DNA of 64,000 bases from Volutella citrinella (taxonomy: Eukaryota > Ascomycota > Sordariomycetes > Hypocreales > Nectriaceae), in contig JAWZSP010000002.1 in the NCBI GenBank assembly GCA_034401135.1, positions 5,084,001 to 5,148,000 on the forward strand, in the 5' to 3' direction. Shown one piece after another: positions 22,180 to 34,052 of the stretch. The position numbers were made by a program, and so were the translations under genes. Within the stretch, counting starts at the first letter, position 1. Every line of letters starts with the position of its first letter. The notes beneath the pieces were generated by a model that saw only the letters and a list, made by a program, of their open reading frames with translations, did no database searches and had not been told where the DNA came from.

Positions 22180-25100
22180 TCAGCTGCATTTCACTGATGG
22201 CCCGCCAGCAGACTTAATAGCCCGCTCTATACAACCTGAAGTAAATGCCTTGGCCATGCGCCATTTTGCTTCACTGCCTGACTGACCACCTTTCTTCCAC
22301 GTCCACTCCGTCATTGAACCACCGCAGCCGGTGACCTCTTTTTTGAGGCTCTTTTCCGCGTCATTCGTATTCCAGTTCTTGATGCGGTCAACGGTGAAGA
22401 CCCAGGAGATTATATTATCTCTTGCAAGACACCTCGCGTCAGGCTCTTTGGGCCGCTCCGGTTCGGGTTGTTTCGTCGGCTCTGGTTCCTTGGTGGGCTC
22501 AGTCTCGGGTTCGGGTTTAGTATTCGTCGTCGCCACCCAGCTCTCACATGCAAGGGTAGGTGAACAGGGCTGACCAGGCACACCGCAGACTGAGGTGGTG
22601 GCCGTTGACACGCAGGAGCTACCTTCAGATGTCACAATCGGGAGAGTGGATGGTGCCTGAGTAGCTTCTCTGGTGAGAGTAGGCAAGTCCAATGGAGGTT
22701 CACTGGTGGTCATTGTGCTGAGTGTCGTAGACAGTTCTTCGGCCTCGAGTGCTGAAAAGAGTTTGATGTTAGTCTACGTCGCCGTAACTGGGTGGAATAT
22801 TGGCTATTTCAAGGGAAGAATGTCCGGTAAAACTCATCTGAGTACGCTCAGGTGGTTGAAAGATCAAAGAAAACAGAGATTCGATGTACTTACACGATCG
22901 GAACGCTTCCATCTCGCTAAAAATTGAAGCAGCCAACTCGCCAGTCGTATCTAGATCCTGCGTCGGTAGAGGAGCAACCCACTCATGTACAGGAGTGAAG
23001 AAATCAACGCTCATGGTAGTGACTCCAGTTTGAGTTTTGGTAAACGAGTCATCCTCAACCGCGCAGCCCAGGATGACATTGCTGGTTTCGAGAACGCGGC
23101 TGGTTGTAGTTGAGGTCACCGTTCCAGAGACTGATACTCCGTACGATGTGGTTGTGATGTGGATGGTTGCTGACTTGGTTTCGCATGATGTTGGCTTGTC
23201 CGGATATACAGGTGGCTGGCCCTTGCGATATCTAGATCCTTGTTAGACTCCTGCATACTCTTTGGCGTTTCGAACTTACGTGCCTCTGGGCCATGGCGGG
23301 AGAACTCCCTCGATCGTCACACCAGGTGGCCATTTGATTCCACCAGCTGGAGGACCACTGTCCAGGTCACAAAGTTAGCACGTCTCATCAACTCTCCAGT
23401 GTGGGGGTGTTCATACGTAGCGTAAATGCCCGGAGGCAGAATCCACTTCCAACCACCAATGATGGGTCCACCATCCCACTTGACGCAGATCTTACATGCA
23501 ACGTTAGTGACCAGCTTGACATTTTCTTCTTTTTGTGTGCATCCAACCTACAAAAAAGAACCACGCATCGCATGGGAATACAGGGTGGTCGTCTTCTTCC
23601 TTGGATTCAGGTACCTCGGTCTCCACCGACTCAATGGTCAGTGAGGGCCAGTCAGTGTAAGTACTGAAAGGTGCTTCAGTGGTAGTATGGCCCATTTTGC
23701 TGGTCTCCATGGTCCCTGGAACCGCGCTGACTTGGCCATTGCCGCCAGAAGAGACAGATGTGCTCTCTACAGTGGCTATAGGGTTCCCACTCTCCTCAGT
23801 CGTAGTTAAAAGGCTGCTCAATTCGCTCGTTGGAGCTGGGGGTGGGTTATTTGTTTCGGTTGATTGGGGAGGATCTTTCTTTTCGTCTGTGCTCGAGACG
23901 GGCTGGTTGTTGCTGTCGCTTGTAGTAGACGGGCTGTTACTGTTGTCGCTAGGAGTGCTTATGACGCTGTCGGTAGGTTGTGTGGTCGCGGTGGCATTTC
24001 CAGGTTCATCAGTGGTGGGAGAAGGGTTGCTTGCATCGGTTGTGCTGGAAGGCTGGTTGTCTCCCTGACCAGAGCTACCGAAGGTAGCGTCACTTGTGCT
24101 TGTATTGGCGTCTGGAGTATCGTTCCCCTTGCTGGTGGTGCTTTGGGGCGGCTCAACACTCTGCTCCGTATTGTGCAACGAGCCATCACTGTTTGATATC
24201 AGAGCATCGGCTCCGGTTGAGGTAGTGTCCGTAATCGCAGCCACGTCAGTGGTGGAAGAAGGGTTCCCAGCATCACCAGTACGATCAGGTGGGTTCCCTG
24301 CTTCGGTGGTTTCAGATCGGACCCCGCGCTCTGTTACAGTGGAAGGCCCCTCATTCGCGCTTGTCGAGTCGCCACCTTGAGGTGCCGACACACTTGAGCC
24401 TTCTGCTGTAGTCGGAGCGGCACCTCGTTGAGTCGTTGTTGAATGATCCCACCCTTGAGTGGTGTTGGTGGTGGAGTCATCAATTCTAGTTGTTGGCTGA
24501 CCTGTGCCCTCTTCAAGGGTCGAAGCTGCATCTTGTTGGGTCCTCGTCGCAAGATGCCCCTGAATGGAGCTGGTGATCGAGTCATCAATCCAATTTGTCG
24601 ACTGACCTGTGCCCTCGCCAGGAGTTGAAGCTGCTGCGTCCTGTGCAGTCGTTGATATAGAACCTCCCTGAGCCGGGTTGGTGTTTGGGCCATCAATTAC
24701 AGTTGTAGACTGGCTGGTGCCCTCTTCAAGAGTTGAAGCTGCACCCTGTTGGGATGTGGTCGAAACCCCCTCATGAATGAGTTCAGAACTCTCCCGGGGA
24801 GTTGGCTGGGGACCACCAGTGTTCCCGGCTGTTTTTGTCGAGTCTTCTCCGCCACTGACGGGATCGGTGGGGCTTGTTCCTCTCCCAGTGGTTGGGACAG
24901 TGTTCCCTCTTTCATCACTCGTGGGCTGTAGATTATCTGACGTGGGAGTGTTCTCGCCCTTGTCGGTGTTGTTCTGAGAAGGGCCCCCGTCTCGTGTAGT
25001 CGAGACGGGGTTGGTGGAGCTTTCCTTCAATGGGGGCGTATTATTGCCATGCTCACCCGCAGTCGAGGGTTGGCTGTCCGGACTGTGGGTAGTTTTGGGG

Positions 25101-25587
25101 CCATTGGGGCCTTCTACCGTAGAGACGCTCGAGGCGGCGCCATCTGTACTTTTGGGGGGGGCCAGGGGGTCATCATACCCGCTAGGTTCTGGTAAGGGAC
25201 TTCCACAAATGGGTACACAGGTACCATCTGCTCTACATTGGTGGCCAGAGTTACAGCAGCCATAGAGACCTGGGACCAGTCAGTCATCGATGTCAAGTTG
25301 AAGAACAATGGGAAACGGTCAGGTGAGAGTCTGTTGACTTACAGCAGGTAGTACCTAGTGGATAAGGATGTTAGAATAGCTGGCATACTTGTAAAAGCTC
25401 ATTGACGTACCATAGACGCAGATTATTTGTTTATCATCAGGTGTATCACAGCAACTCTCGCCCTCGTGAATGACCCGGTCACCACAAAGAACATCATATT
25501 TGGGTTTCCTTTTGCCGAGCGGGATGCCTGCAGAGGTGGCAACAGGTAGGGACACCCCGAAGAGTAGAAGGGGACTGTAAATCTCAT
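22180..25587 (-). CDS. Large Ser/Thr-rich secreted protein with chitinase-type C-terminal region
   Basis: Seven exons in minus-strand order: 25587-25411, 25354-25343 (a 12-nt micro-exon), 25269-23552, 23490-23417, 23357-23280, 23231-22894 and 22751-22180. All junctions from exon 1 onward keep frame, giving nearly 1000 residues. Order of parts: a hydrophobic leader (PLLLFGVSLPVATSAG); a cysteine cluster spread over exons 1-3 (CGDRVIHEGESCCDTPDD, then YGCCNSGHQCRADGTCVPIC); about 470 residues of mucin-like Ser/Thr/Gly with roughly 35-residue repeats; then CVKWDGGPIIGGWKWILPPG, GGIKWPPGVTIEGVLPPWPR and PDKPTSCETKSATIHITTTS, the tail characteristic of large fungal class V (subgroup C) chitinases; and a final domain with few cysteines. 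The GH18 catalytic domain is absent. The ATG at 25587 is out of frame with the leader by one base at a G4 run (25570-25573), so the 5' end is broken or misassembled. Confidence 0.7.
23690..25090 (-). repeat. Degenerate about 105-bp coding repeats (mucin region)
   Basis: Within exon 3 of the Ser/Thr-rich gene the motif pattern A-A-S-T-x-E-E-G-T-G-Q-S-T-T-x-I-D-D-S recurs about every 35 residues three to four times (roughly 24440-24760). It is flanked by looser Thr/Ser/Gly repeats with the theme S-T-T-D-x-x-N-P. They look like slipped-strand or unequal-exchange repeats in a probable O-glycosylated stalk. Confidence 0.6.
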
Positions 25588-26822
25588 GGTAAAGATACAG
25601 CTCAGCCCTAGATTAGGTTTCAAAACGAAGGAAGGTTAAAGAGCCTAGTAGGTTGTCAGAGATCCGTGGGGGGGACATTGAGACCAAATACAAGATATTG
25701 CCCTTTGCCAAGGAGATCGATTCTAAAGGGTTAGACTTCTGAGTATTACGGGGATTCTCCTCAGAAACCAGCCGCATGCAGGCAAGTATGGTTTCCGCGG
25801 CACTTGGACCGACCAGGTCACCAAGAGCAACGTTAACAGCGAGGCTCCGCTTCTCATGCAAACCGCCACGAAACTCCGGTATGCAGGTCCTAGATTAGAA
25901 TCTTATGATCACCGGACTCCTAATTGCTATTAGTCTTATTACTAGTGCTTATTGAAAAGGCGCACCCAAGAATAGCCAACACGATGTACCGGCCCTGCGT
26001 TGTCCTACGTGTGCAAGCCATGAGCTGATTCTCCATGGCCAATCGGTAGAAAATACGCTTCGCCGTCTCAGCTTGAGACCAACAGCAAGACCTCGGCCTA
26101 ACTCGGTGCCCAACTTGAGGCATTGCGGATCCTTCGGAACGAAGTGGGACGGAGAAACTGCAATCGTCATTGGGGAGCGGATCGTGGCGTGATCTAAAAG
26201 TCTGCGTCCACCGGCGGGGGCTGTCTGTGTGGCGGTCTCGGGACCTGCGGCGAATGGCTTGCATATTGCGGTAGAAATGGACCAACAGCTCTTCGTCATC
26301 GTTTATGGTTATAGTCTATCCCGGTATTAGTTGTTGGTTGATGTGCATATATGCTGTTGGCACCAGAGCGCCTGAGGCCGTGCGCCGCTAAAATGTAAGT
26401 TAGCTCGTATCTTGACTGCAGCATCGATCCTTTGTTTCAAAAATAACAGCCCAGCCTTAAGTTAACAGGGATACCCCATGATATTCTCTCCATCCGATTG
26501 GCCAGGTCAGATCGACGCTACGATGCAGGGATGGACTTGGCGAATTGGGGGCTTATGCCAACGCAACTCACCAAAGCCACGGCCAAAAGCCAGCCATGGC
26601 TGCTGCTTCTGGTATCCACTCGAGGGCTGGGAGACATTGGATCGGAATGGGACTGCAGGTACTCAGATCAGAGCGTCAAGATGAGAGTTGTAAGTCGGTT
26701 GTCCGGGTAGTGGCCTTAATACCATGATATTCCTCGCTTCGTAAATCCCTCTAACCAACCTGTGTGTTGCCATTGCCCTCACATCCGGCCACTAGTGTTC
26801 TGGCCATCTCCCTCGTTTCAAA
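25588..26822. other. Intergenic, no gene seen
   Basis: About 1.2 kb between the divergently transcribed Ser/Thr-rich and metalloprotease-like genes. Open frames here start from non-ATG codons. Nothing recognised; the promoters of both neighbours should lie here. Confidence 0.5.
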
Positions 26823-28153
26823 ATGCAACTCATTCTGGGCCAACTCGTCTCTTTTCTGGCCTTTGGGCACGTTCTTGCCATCACATGGACCCGTATCGGT
26901 TGTGACCGGCCATGGCAGTACTCTCGGCCTGCGCTTGGCAGTGATCCACCGGCGGTTGTCGATATCGATATGGACGCTGTGTGGCAAAACGCGATTGACC
27001 TGAGTAAGGGCGCCCGGTCGGCTCTTGAGTCTGTCAGGGGCCGGAACTTCAACCCTACCAAAACCCAGAAGAACATTGGAGAAGCGGCCAACTTTGTCTG
27101 GAATATGAAGTATTCGAAATACTATGGCTTGATGCGAGACTCAAAGCTAGCCAACGTTGATGAGATCCTCAGTAAGTAAATGACTGCCGAATCCTTCGCC
27201 GGTTAATCATTGACTCGCAACAGGCATTTATTCAGAAGCCGAAAGCGCCCTCGCAGGAACGCTGCAGATCCCGCGGGTTCAGCGTGGCTACATCTTCTGC
27301 GGCGGTCGCGACTTGCGGAACGGCGTACTCCCCGACAGTCCAAGTAGTGAGTCTTCGGCCGCATCCAAGTTCGTCGTAATTCTGACCATGGTCGCAGATT
27401 CCTTCGGTGTTCAGCAGGGGTGGCATGCCACAGTCACGGAGCCCGGCGAGAATGGCGCCCCTGCCACCACTGATGTCATTGCATTGGGGCCCTTCCGTGG
27501 TATGTAATTTTCAAGATTTTCAAGGGGCAAAGGACTGTGAACCAATGGCAATACAGGTGCAAGTATTGGGCCGTGTCAAGAGAAGGGTGACACGATATAC
27601 ATGGGGAAAACTTTTGACGGGACAAAGGTATCCGGTGGTGAAGATGAAGACATCGTGGGGATCATCCTGTGCCCCGAAGCGTTTAATGCAACAGGATTTC
27701 GAATGTTTCCGACTCTTGACGAGAATTTCCGGACCGAGCCAATTGACGGTAACAAATACCCATACGTTGCGCACTATAATTCGCTCTCAGGCACTCTACT
27801 ACACGAGATGGTGCACATCGTCGGACGGTCTCGACCAGCGGGCTCATGTAAGTCGAGTCCCTCCGAAGGTGCCGCCCAAAGCACTGTGGCTTCTCCGACT
27901 AACATGACATGCGTAAACAGATGATGACGCTGCGGCGGGCATGCAACAGCAGTATAGGCTGGCCCGAGGCACGGGATATAGCCCTCTCACCGGCGCACCG
28001 TTCAGTGCCAGAAACACAGACTTGATCCAGAGTCCAGACGGATACCGGCTCTTTGCGGAGATGTGCCGCTCACCAGACACGGAGTGGAGTGTGCCCAAAC
28101 CTAAAAGCACGACGACGACGACGGCGGAGGCTACGGCTCCGGTTACGCCATGA
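26823..28153 (+). CDS. Secreted metallopeptidase-like protein with HExxH motif
   Basis: Probable exons 26823..27171, 27224..27346, 27398..27499, 27557..27847 and 27921..28153 (365 residues). The 51-nt intron at 27347..27397 (GTGAGT, CTGAC branch, GCAG) is a multiple of three, so an unspliced form of 382 residues is also open; the segment reads unlike its surroundings, which favours splicing. A signal peptide (MQLILGQLVSFLAFGHVLA) is followed by an uncharacterised domain and LLHEMVHIVG (His274, Glu275, His278), the zinc-binding pattern of M35-like and other gluzincin/aspzincin peptidases. Downstream DDAAAGMQQQYRLARG could supply a third ligand (Asp). The tail ends in a Thr/Lys/Pro linker. The family is not certain; resemblance is to the lysine-specific/deuterolysin-like fungal peptidases. 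Confidence 0.7.
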
Positions 28154-28598
28154 AGCGGTGTGGGTCACCGGGAGGGAGAGGCTGGCCGGCTGTTTGGAAG
28201 GATTGTTGGTTGTTGGTTGTTGGTGGATGCATGCGTGCATGAATGTTGTAGCGAGTACGGAGTACTAAAATTGGATCGAGATGGTTGGGGGCCGTTTCGG
28301 CAGTGGGCCCAGCCCCATGGTTTAAGGACTTTAGTGGAGCTCGCCGCCTATACCCCCTAATCCGTATGCACACACCGCACTGCCCATCGCGCCGGTTGGC
28401 GCCATCAGCCTCTGTTTGCCTTGCCGCTCAGCGCTCCCTTACATGAAACAGAAGGCCCAATGCGATTTCTCCTCTCGTGCCATCCATACACTGTTTGCTT
28501 CTACAGCTCCTACTCCCTCCCTAGTATTTGGGGCTCTTCATTCCATCGGCAGCACTCAGGCAATGCAGTTCTTCATTGTTTAGTTTTCAAGCCAAGCC
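28154..28598. other. Intergenic, no gene seen
   Basis: Contains a short TTGTTGG tandem repeat (about 28205-28222), otherwise only promoter-like sequence for the gene downstream. Confidence 0.45.
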
Positions 28599-30659
28599 AT
28601 GCTGTCAAAGCTAGGTCGCCAGTTCAACCGGTTTGGCAGCAAAATGCCAGGGGACAATGCCAACGCCAGGAAGCAGAAGGGCAACAGCCTCACCATCCCG
28701 GTCAGGACCCCAGTGCCACTGGATGACACCAAGCCATCCGTGGCGCAACTGTCAGATGCCATCATCGATGTTATTCTCGGCATTCTTCAAGATGTGCACC
28801 CCGAAACCGTACGCAATGTGGCCCTGCTCAACTCATGGCTCTACCCAAAGGCTCGCTACGCTAGCCATCGCCATGTGCGAATCGACCTCAATCGACCCGA
28901 GGCAGCGGTTCATGCCCTCAATCTCATCGAGCACCTCGGCCAGGCTGCCGCGATCCACACATTAAAAGTAGTCGGCATCAAATTAAAGGACAAAGATGAC
29001 GAGGTTCCCACTAGTCGTTTCGCACCTCGGCCTCCACCGGACCACAACCAAGATCACGAGGACCGCGACAGAGCTCTGGCCCGCCTCGCCGCCTTGATGC
29101 CTTCGATGGCTGGACTCGCTCACTTTCATTGGGATGTATATCGAATCCAGTCACTTCCACATCACGATTCCAATGATGGGCCGACATCTATACCAATCCC
29201 CCCAGGTGTATTAGCTGCTGTGCCAGTAAATACCACGCGTCCAGTTCGTCTGTACGTGGTTGTCCGCTGCAGCGGCGTTGAAGAGTCCAACCTACAGGCA
29301 CGCGCACTTCTACAAGCGCTGGAAGGCAGCGTAAACCTATACTCGCTCGAGGCTGACATCGAATTCATCGATCCGACGCGCTGCTTCCATACGATGCAGG
29401 CCTTACGAAGAGTTTTGGCTTCCTGCCCAAATCTTCGAAGAATCCCGAACTTGTACGTCCACAACCCCCGCCGCCACGACTTCATGATGGGGTCAATGGT
29501 GGAGCCTCACTACAAGGGCTTAGGCTTTTCGGGGCTAGAGAAGCCCCCAGCCCTCGAGGAGCTGGGCATCGCCGAGTATACATGGGGCAGTGAGGCAGAC
29601 CCAGGCTATCCGCTACCAGGACGTGAGATAGATCACTGGGTTAATAATCTTGACTGGTCCAGATTAGTCCGCCTGGTTGACTTCGCTCCCGGTCTGCTGC
29701 CCTTGATGGCTCCAAAGCTGACAAACCTCCGAGAGATTGTCCATGCTGGCTGGTCCAAATTCGATCTAGAGCGCTTGGACTCTTTGACGGCTCCATTGGA
29801 ATTGCTCGGCTTCGCGCAGTGGGTTCCACGCAATGAGCATGCCGAACGAATCACCAAGTTTGCTTCAACACTGCGGCAGCTGAGCATCCATAAGTGGTCC
29901 CAACTGCCAGGTGGTGATCGCATCACAGCATCGGACCTTGCTGGTCTCAACAAAACCCTAGTTCACCTCGAGCGTCTGGAATTAGACATCAATCGGGACG
30001 ACGGAGAGAGCTGGCCCTACGCAGTACTCGACGAAATTGCCGCCTTTCCCCGCATTCGTGAAGTCGAGCTATGGTTCCCGCTGACCAGCGAGTCACCAGC
30101 ACCGAAGCCTCTCCTGACCGTGTCTTCCGCCCTCCATCTTTTCAACTACATAAGACAGAAGAACGGTGCCATACGGCGGGTGACACTACACTCAGGCAAT
30201 CCGATGCCGCGGCCTTTCCCGTGGTACGGGGCCTTCAACCTACTTCCGTGGGAAAAGAAACTAGGAGTGGATTGGGATCGTCACAATGCTGTCGGCTTCG
30301 AGTGTGAGCTGGTCTATGACGCTGAGGCTGCAGACCACTGGCAACCCAGTGTGACATGCTTGGAGATCAATTCTGAGCTGAATGCGCGGCTTCACCGGCC
30401 GGAACATGAACCAGATCCAGAGGATTTAGATTATGGAAAACTCGGCGAGCAAGGGCTCCGACTTGTCGCAGCGCTGCATGATCCAGTTGACATGTCAAAA
30501 TGGTCCGCTTGGTTCGGAGCGCATCCAAAGATTCGCAGAGTGCGAGAAATCGAGTATCGGACGTGGGACAGTATACAAGCCTCCGAAGACAGGAGGGACG
30601 TCTGTTGTAGCTGGGGTGCGTTTCGGCGAACAGTGGCTCGGACATGGAAGCACAAATGA
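28599..30659 (+). CDS. F-box-like protein, uncharacterised
   Basis: Single exon of 686 residues from the ATG at 28599. After a basic N-terminus of about 45 residues comes a weak F-box (VAQLSDAIIDVILGILQDVH, then NVALLNSWLYPKARYASHRH), the usual first module of fungal F-box proteins. The rest consists of loosely repeating leucine/proline-rich segments (LVRLVDFAPGLLPLMAPKLT, LRQLSIHKWSQLPGGDRITA, LERLELDINRDD) resembling irregular leucine-rich repeats, and a tail ending in a polar, tryptophan-containing segment. If the F-box is real the protein would recruit a substrate to an SCF ubiquitin ligase through the repeat region. Substrate unknown. Confidence 0.7.
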   Translation: MLSKLGRQFNRFGSKMPGDNANARKQKGNSLTIPVRTPVPLDDTKPSVAQLSDAIIDVILGILQDVHPETVRNVALLNSWLYPKARYASHRHVRIDLNRPEAAVHALNLIEHLGQAAAIHTLKVVGIKLKDKDDEVPTSRFAPRPPPDHNQDHEDRDRALARLAALMPSMAGLAHFHWDVYRIQSLPHHDSNDGPTSIPIPPGVLAAVPVNTTRPVRLYVVVRCSGVEESNLQARALLQALEGSVNLYSLEADIEFIDPTRCFHTMQALRRVLASCPNLRRIPNLYVHNPRRHDFMMGSMVEPHYKGLGFSGLEKPPALEELGIAEYTWGSEADPGYPLPGREIDHWVNNLDWSRLVRLVDFAPGLLPLMAPKLTNLREIVHAGWSKFDLERLDSLTAPLELLGFAQWVPRNEHAERITKFASTLRQLSIHKWSQLPGGDRITASDLAGLNKTLVHLERLELDINRDDGESWPYAVLDEIAAFPRIREVELWFPLTSESPAPKPLLTVSSALHLFNYIRQKNGAIRRVTLHSGNPMPRPFPWYGAFNLLPWEKKLGVDWDRHNAVGFECELVYDAEAADHWQPSVTCLEINSELNARLHRPEHEPDPEDLDYGKLGEQGLRLVAALHDPVDMSKWSAWFGAHPKIRRVREIEYRTWDSIQASEDRRDVCCSWGAFRRTVARTWKHK

Positions 30660-31069
30660 GCTACCCCTAGGCGTGTGTCCAAGGAACCAATTATGCACGA
30701 GATCACGGATATCGACTATCTCAGCGACCATGAGAAAAAATGTATCAAGATTTGTTTTCTGCCTTTGGTTTCGTAGCAAGATGGCATATCATCGGAATAC
30801 ACGCAACGCGTATTCGGTGTTAATCTGTCCCAATCATGTGCTTGCCCGGCCAACTCGTTTTATCATGTTCTCCGTGGTTGTGAGGGCTGCTTCAAGTCAC
30901 TGTCGATGAGTTGTGAACAATATTCATGGCTGTTGCGAGTGACAAACTACGGAGAACATTGGGTTGTGCTAAGACATGATCTTGGGCATCTGCCCCTAAC
31001 AGGAACGATTCAGCGCAGAGAAGGTGCCTGCCCTAGCCTCCATAAAGCAGGTCAATACAGTCTGCCTCG
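30660..31069. other. Convergent intergenic spacer
   Basis: Between the two F-box-type genes; no feature recognised. Confidence 0.5.
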
Positions 31070-32825
31070 TCAAAAGTCTGCCACAAACTGCACGACGATG
31101 TCTAGCATAAGCGCCTTCCGGTCCCCTCCGATAATCGGCATCCAGTTACATTTTTCCATTTGGTCGTGTCTCGTAGTTTCCTCCACCCGAGATATCTTGC
31201 CTGTATGGGTGTCTTCGAAGTTGAACGCGATGAGCCCATCTTCGGGCTGTGTGACGAATGGGCCAGCCGCTATGCTCATCCGGTTGTCAATCCTGTACTT
31301 GCGGAGGCAGTGGTAACGGAACGGCTGTGACACGACCAGGCAAGTCTTCCAAGTATCGTAGTCGACAAAGTCCAAAATCCTGCAGTGCAACTCGGGTGGG
31401 AGAGTAACCGAACAGCTAGGCGATGCGTTGTTGTTCGCGGCGACTGGGGATAGAGGTGACGACTGGAAAGCTGCGTGACGGCTTGCGGCGACTTCGAAGA
31501 AATTGACAAGCATCGCGAGTCCGGGAAAGTGCTCTTGTAATCTTTCTGCGCCCCCGGTGCACCGTGACCGCATGATCACCTCTCCTTCTTCAATCTGCTT
31601 CTCCATGCCCTCCTTCAGCTCGGGCCTCTCGCGGGGATGTGTGCTCATACAGTAGCTTGCACGCAGGGGCGAGATGTGGACCGGCTTGCTCACTCGAACA
31701 AATGGCTCATTGCTGTCACGAATGACGACTTCCGCAAAGGCCACTTCGAAGAGCGATAGGACGACCGCCTGGAAGCCAGTCCGGCGTTGGCTAATGCCCC
31801 AGTCAACGGCCTTTGTGATGGCCGCGCCATCGACTACCAGCGCAAGACTGACAAGCACGTCCTCGAACCAGTACATGGTCTCGGCTGGCGACGTTCCTGG
31901 AAGTTTTCCGTGTCGATGACACATGGATCCGAATTCTGGCAACGGAGCGAGATCGCCAACCCAAGTTTTATCGAGCCAGCCACACGACTTCGGGAGGTGA
32001 GTTGATCTGCAGTTAAACCGAGAGCAGTGTTGGGGGCTGCAGTTCTGGGCGGGGAACGAATGAAAGTTGGGTTGGCCCGATGCAATTGAGACAAGGGCAA
32101 AGGACAGCTCGCGAAAAGGAAAGGATCCCGGGCTCCACTCCCTGCCAAATTGAACGATTGTTTCCCTGTACGAGAGACACATCTTGGCTAGCACGTGGGT
32201 GAGGAAAGCGTGGCGTGTCTCTGTGAGATCGGTCTTGGGAGTCACGATGCTATGGGGGTAGCCAATCTTGTCGTCCTTCTCGGGCAGTTCCAAAGCCAGG
32301 GAAGCCATGTGCTCTTCTGAGCAAATGTCAAGAGAGATGGTGGGCTTGCCGCTGTAGATGCCTTGTTTGATGGCCTGGATCCAAAGGTCATCCTCGCGCG
32401 GGATATTTGACAGCTGCCAGTGGATGCTGAAATCCATGGTGAGAACCTCACGATCAAGGTTGATGATGTAATAGTACTCGAGCCAAATGTTGTCATCGAA
32501 GCGCTGCAGCTCGGATGGGAGTGCCTCCAGGTCGTCAAACGCCGAATAATCGGGCTTGGACTCATCGGTGATTTCGTAGGCCTGTTGCTCGAGGACGCGC
32601 TCACTGGCCGCATACGTCTCTCTCATCGACTGGAGCCATCCTGCATGGGTGTCAGTAAGCCAAATTGGGAGGGCAATGGAACGACGCACGCTGGTACTCC
32701 TCTGGATCGGTAGGGATGCTGGCGACGATCTCCGCACCAAGGCCTTCGTAGTAACTGTCGAAGCGGTTGAACGAAGCGTAGTAGCGCCCGTTGTAACGCA
32801 CAATCTTGAGGCCACGAGTCCCCAT
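31070..32825 (-). CDS. Uncharacterised fungal protein with C-terminal F-box-like motif
   Basis: Exons 32690..32825 and 31070..32640 with a 49-nt intron (donor GTGCGT, acceptor GCAG) give 568 residues from the ATG at 32825. The N-terminus MGTRGLKIVRYNGRYYASFN followed by FDSYYEGLGAEIVASIPTDP and EEYQRWLQSMRE is that of a widespread, unnamed family in filamentous ascomycetes. Near the C-terminus LPPELHCRILDFVDYDTWKT and CLVVSQPFRYHCLRKYRI fit an F-box placed late in the protein. The long middle part (about 350 residues) is globular without recognised domain. Convergent with the other F-box-like gene. Confidence 0.75.
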
Positions 32826-34052
32826 TTTGGTCAGAGGAGATGAAGAATGAAGGTTACAAGTTGTGGACAGACAGAGGTTTGTAGATTTCCAGTCTGTTGG
32901 GCTGAGACCGTGAAGGAGCGTGAATGGCGTTGGTAGCGCACGTGACTGCTGCCGGCGGGCTTCAGCCTAACGACGCAGTCTGACAATTGACAGCTCAGGT
33001 GGCACAATACCCTTGTACTCCTACAAGTTCGCAAACGCGGGCCCGTGATGCAGCTTGCACCTCCCGTCGTGGGACCCGAAGCTAACAATCTCCTTTGCCG
33101 TGCCATTCACAAAGTCTACACGCACCATGTTAACCGTCTCAATATTCTGGCCCCTATCAAAGTAATTAGACGGCCCTTCCTAGCCTGGTGTCTCGCGCGC
33201 TGTTGGGCCCACGACGCCTTTGGGATCGCACAAACGCCGGGCAAGATTTCACCCAAACAAACCAAGGCCGTGATGAGCAGCTTGGGTGAGAGGAGATTGA
33301 CCAACTTCATCTTGAGATTCAGTCTGAGCTGAAAGCAGCATCTGATGAGGAGATAGCCGAAACCAGAGCAAAAGAGCGAACAATGATGGAGCGAAACAGC
33401 TACGGCAATTGACACCACCAGGGCCACGCAAGTTCAAAGAGCTACATGCCGCTGGTTGCCGTGAAGTCCGGGGAGGAAGCCAATTGCGACCATCATCTGC
33501 ACTTACACAGCATAAATGTGCCTGGGCAATCTATTTTGAATAGCTTACTGCATCGTTGGCTGAGGCTGTGATTGGCAGTTGCTCCGTGGAGCTGGCGAAA
33601 GCTCTGGCCAATCAACAGGCAGGTCATTCGGCTTACCCTAGAGTCGCTTGAGAGGACATTGTGCATAGTCTTGTGACGGCATGGTGTGGTTTCTGAAGTA
33701 AATAAATGGGATCAAATATAAATTATGCTTTTTAATGTAAATCGAAAGCTTTCGGTTGGGTTTAAGATTGTGATCGGACCCATAAGTTGAGTAGCAAGTA
33801 AGAACCGTGTACACACTCATTAAAGCATCCGCTAGCTTAGGAGACACACATGTGAGACGTAAGATCGTCGTCAGCAGCCACGCAATTAAACCCTTAGGCA
33901 CAGGTACTACACGAGAGCGCTAGAAAGGTTCTCGGCCATGTACGACAATACGAGATTCTCGGCGCCGCCTTACCGCTTAAATTGGGCTGACAGGTTGACG
34001 CCTTGGCGGCGGTGCAGCTGCCGTCCGTCGCCCTGGCCATTGGCGCGAGGCT
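32826..34052. other. Intergenic, no gene seen
   Basis: About 1.2 kb. AT-rich near 33640-33800. Open frames lack ATG starts or protein character. Confidence 0.5.

Noticed and set aside
23679..24380. Several plus-strand frames opposite the Ser/Thr-rich gene
   Set aside because: Composition is the mirror of a Thr/Ser repeat; the minus strand has consistent splice sites and recognised motifs.
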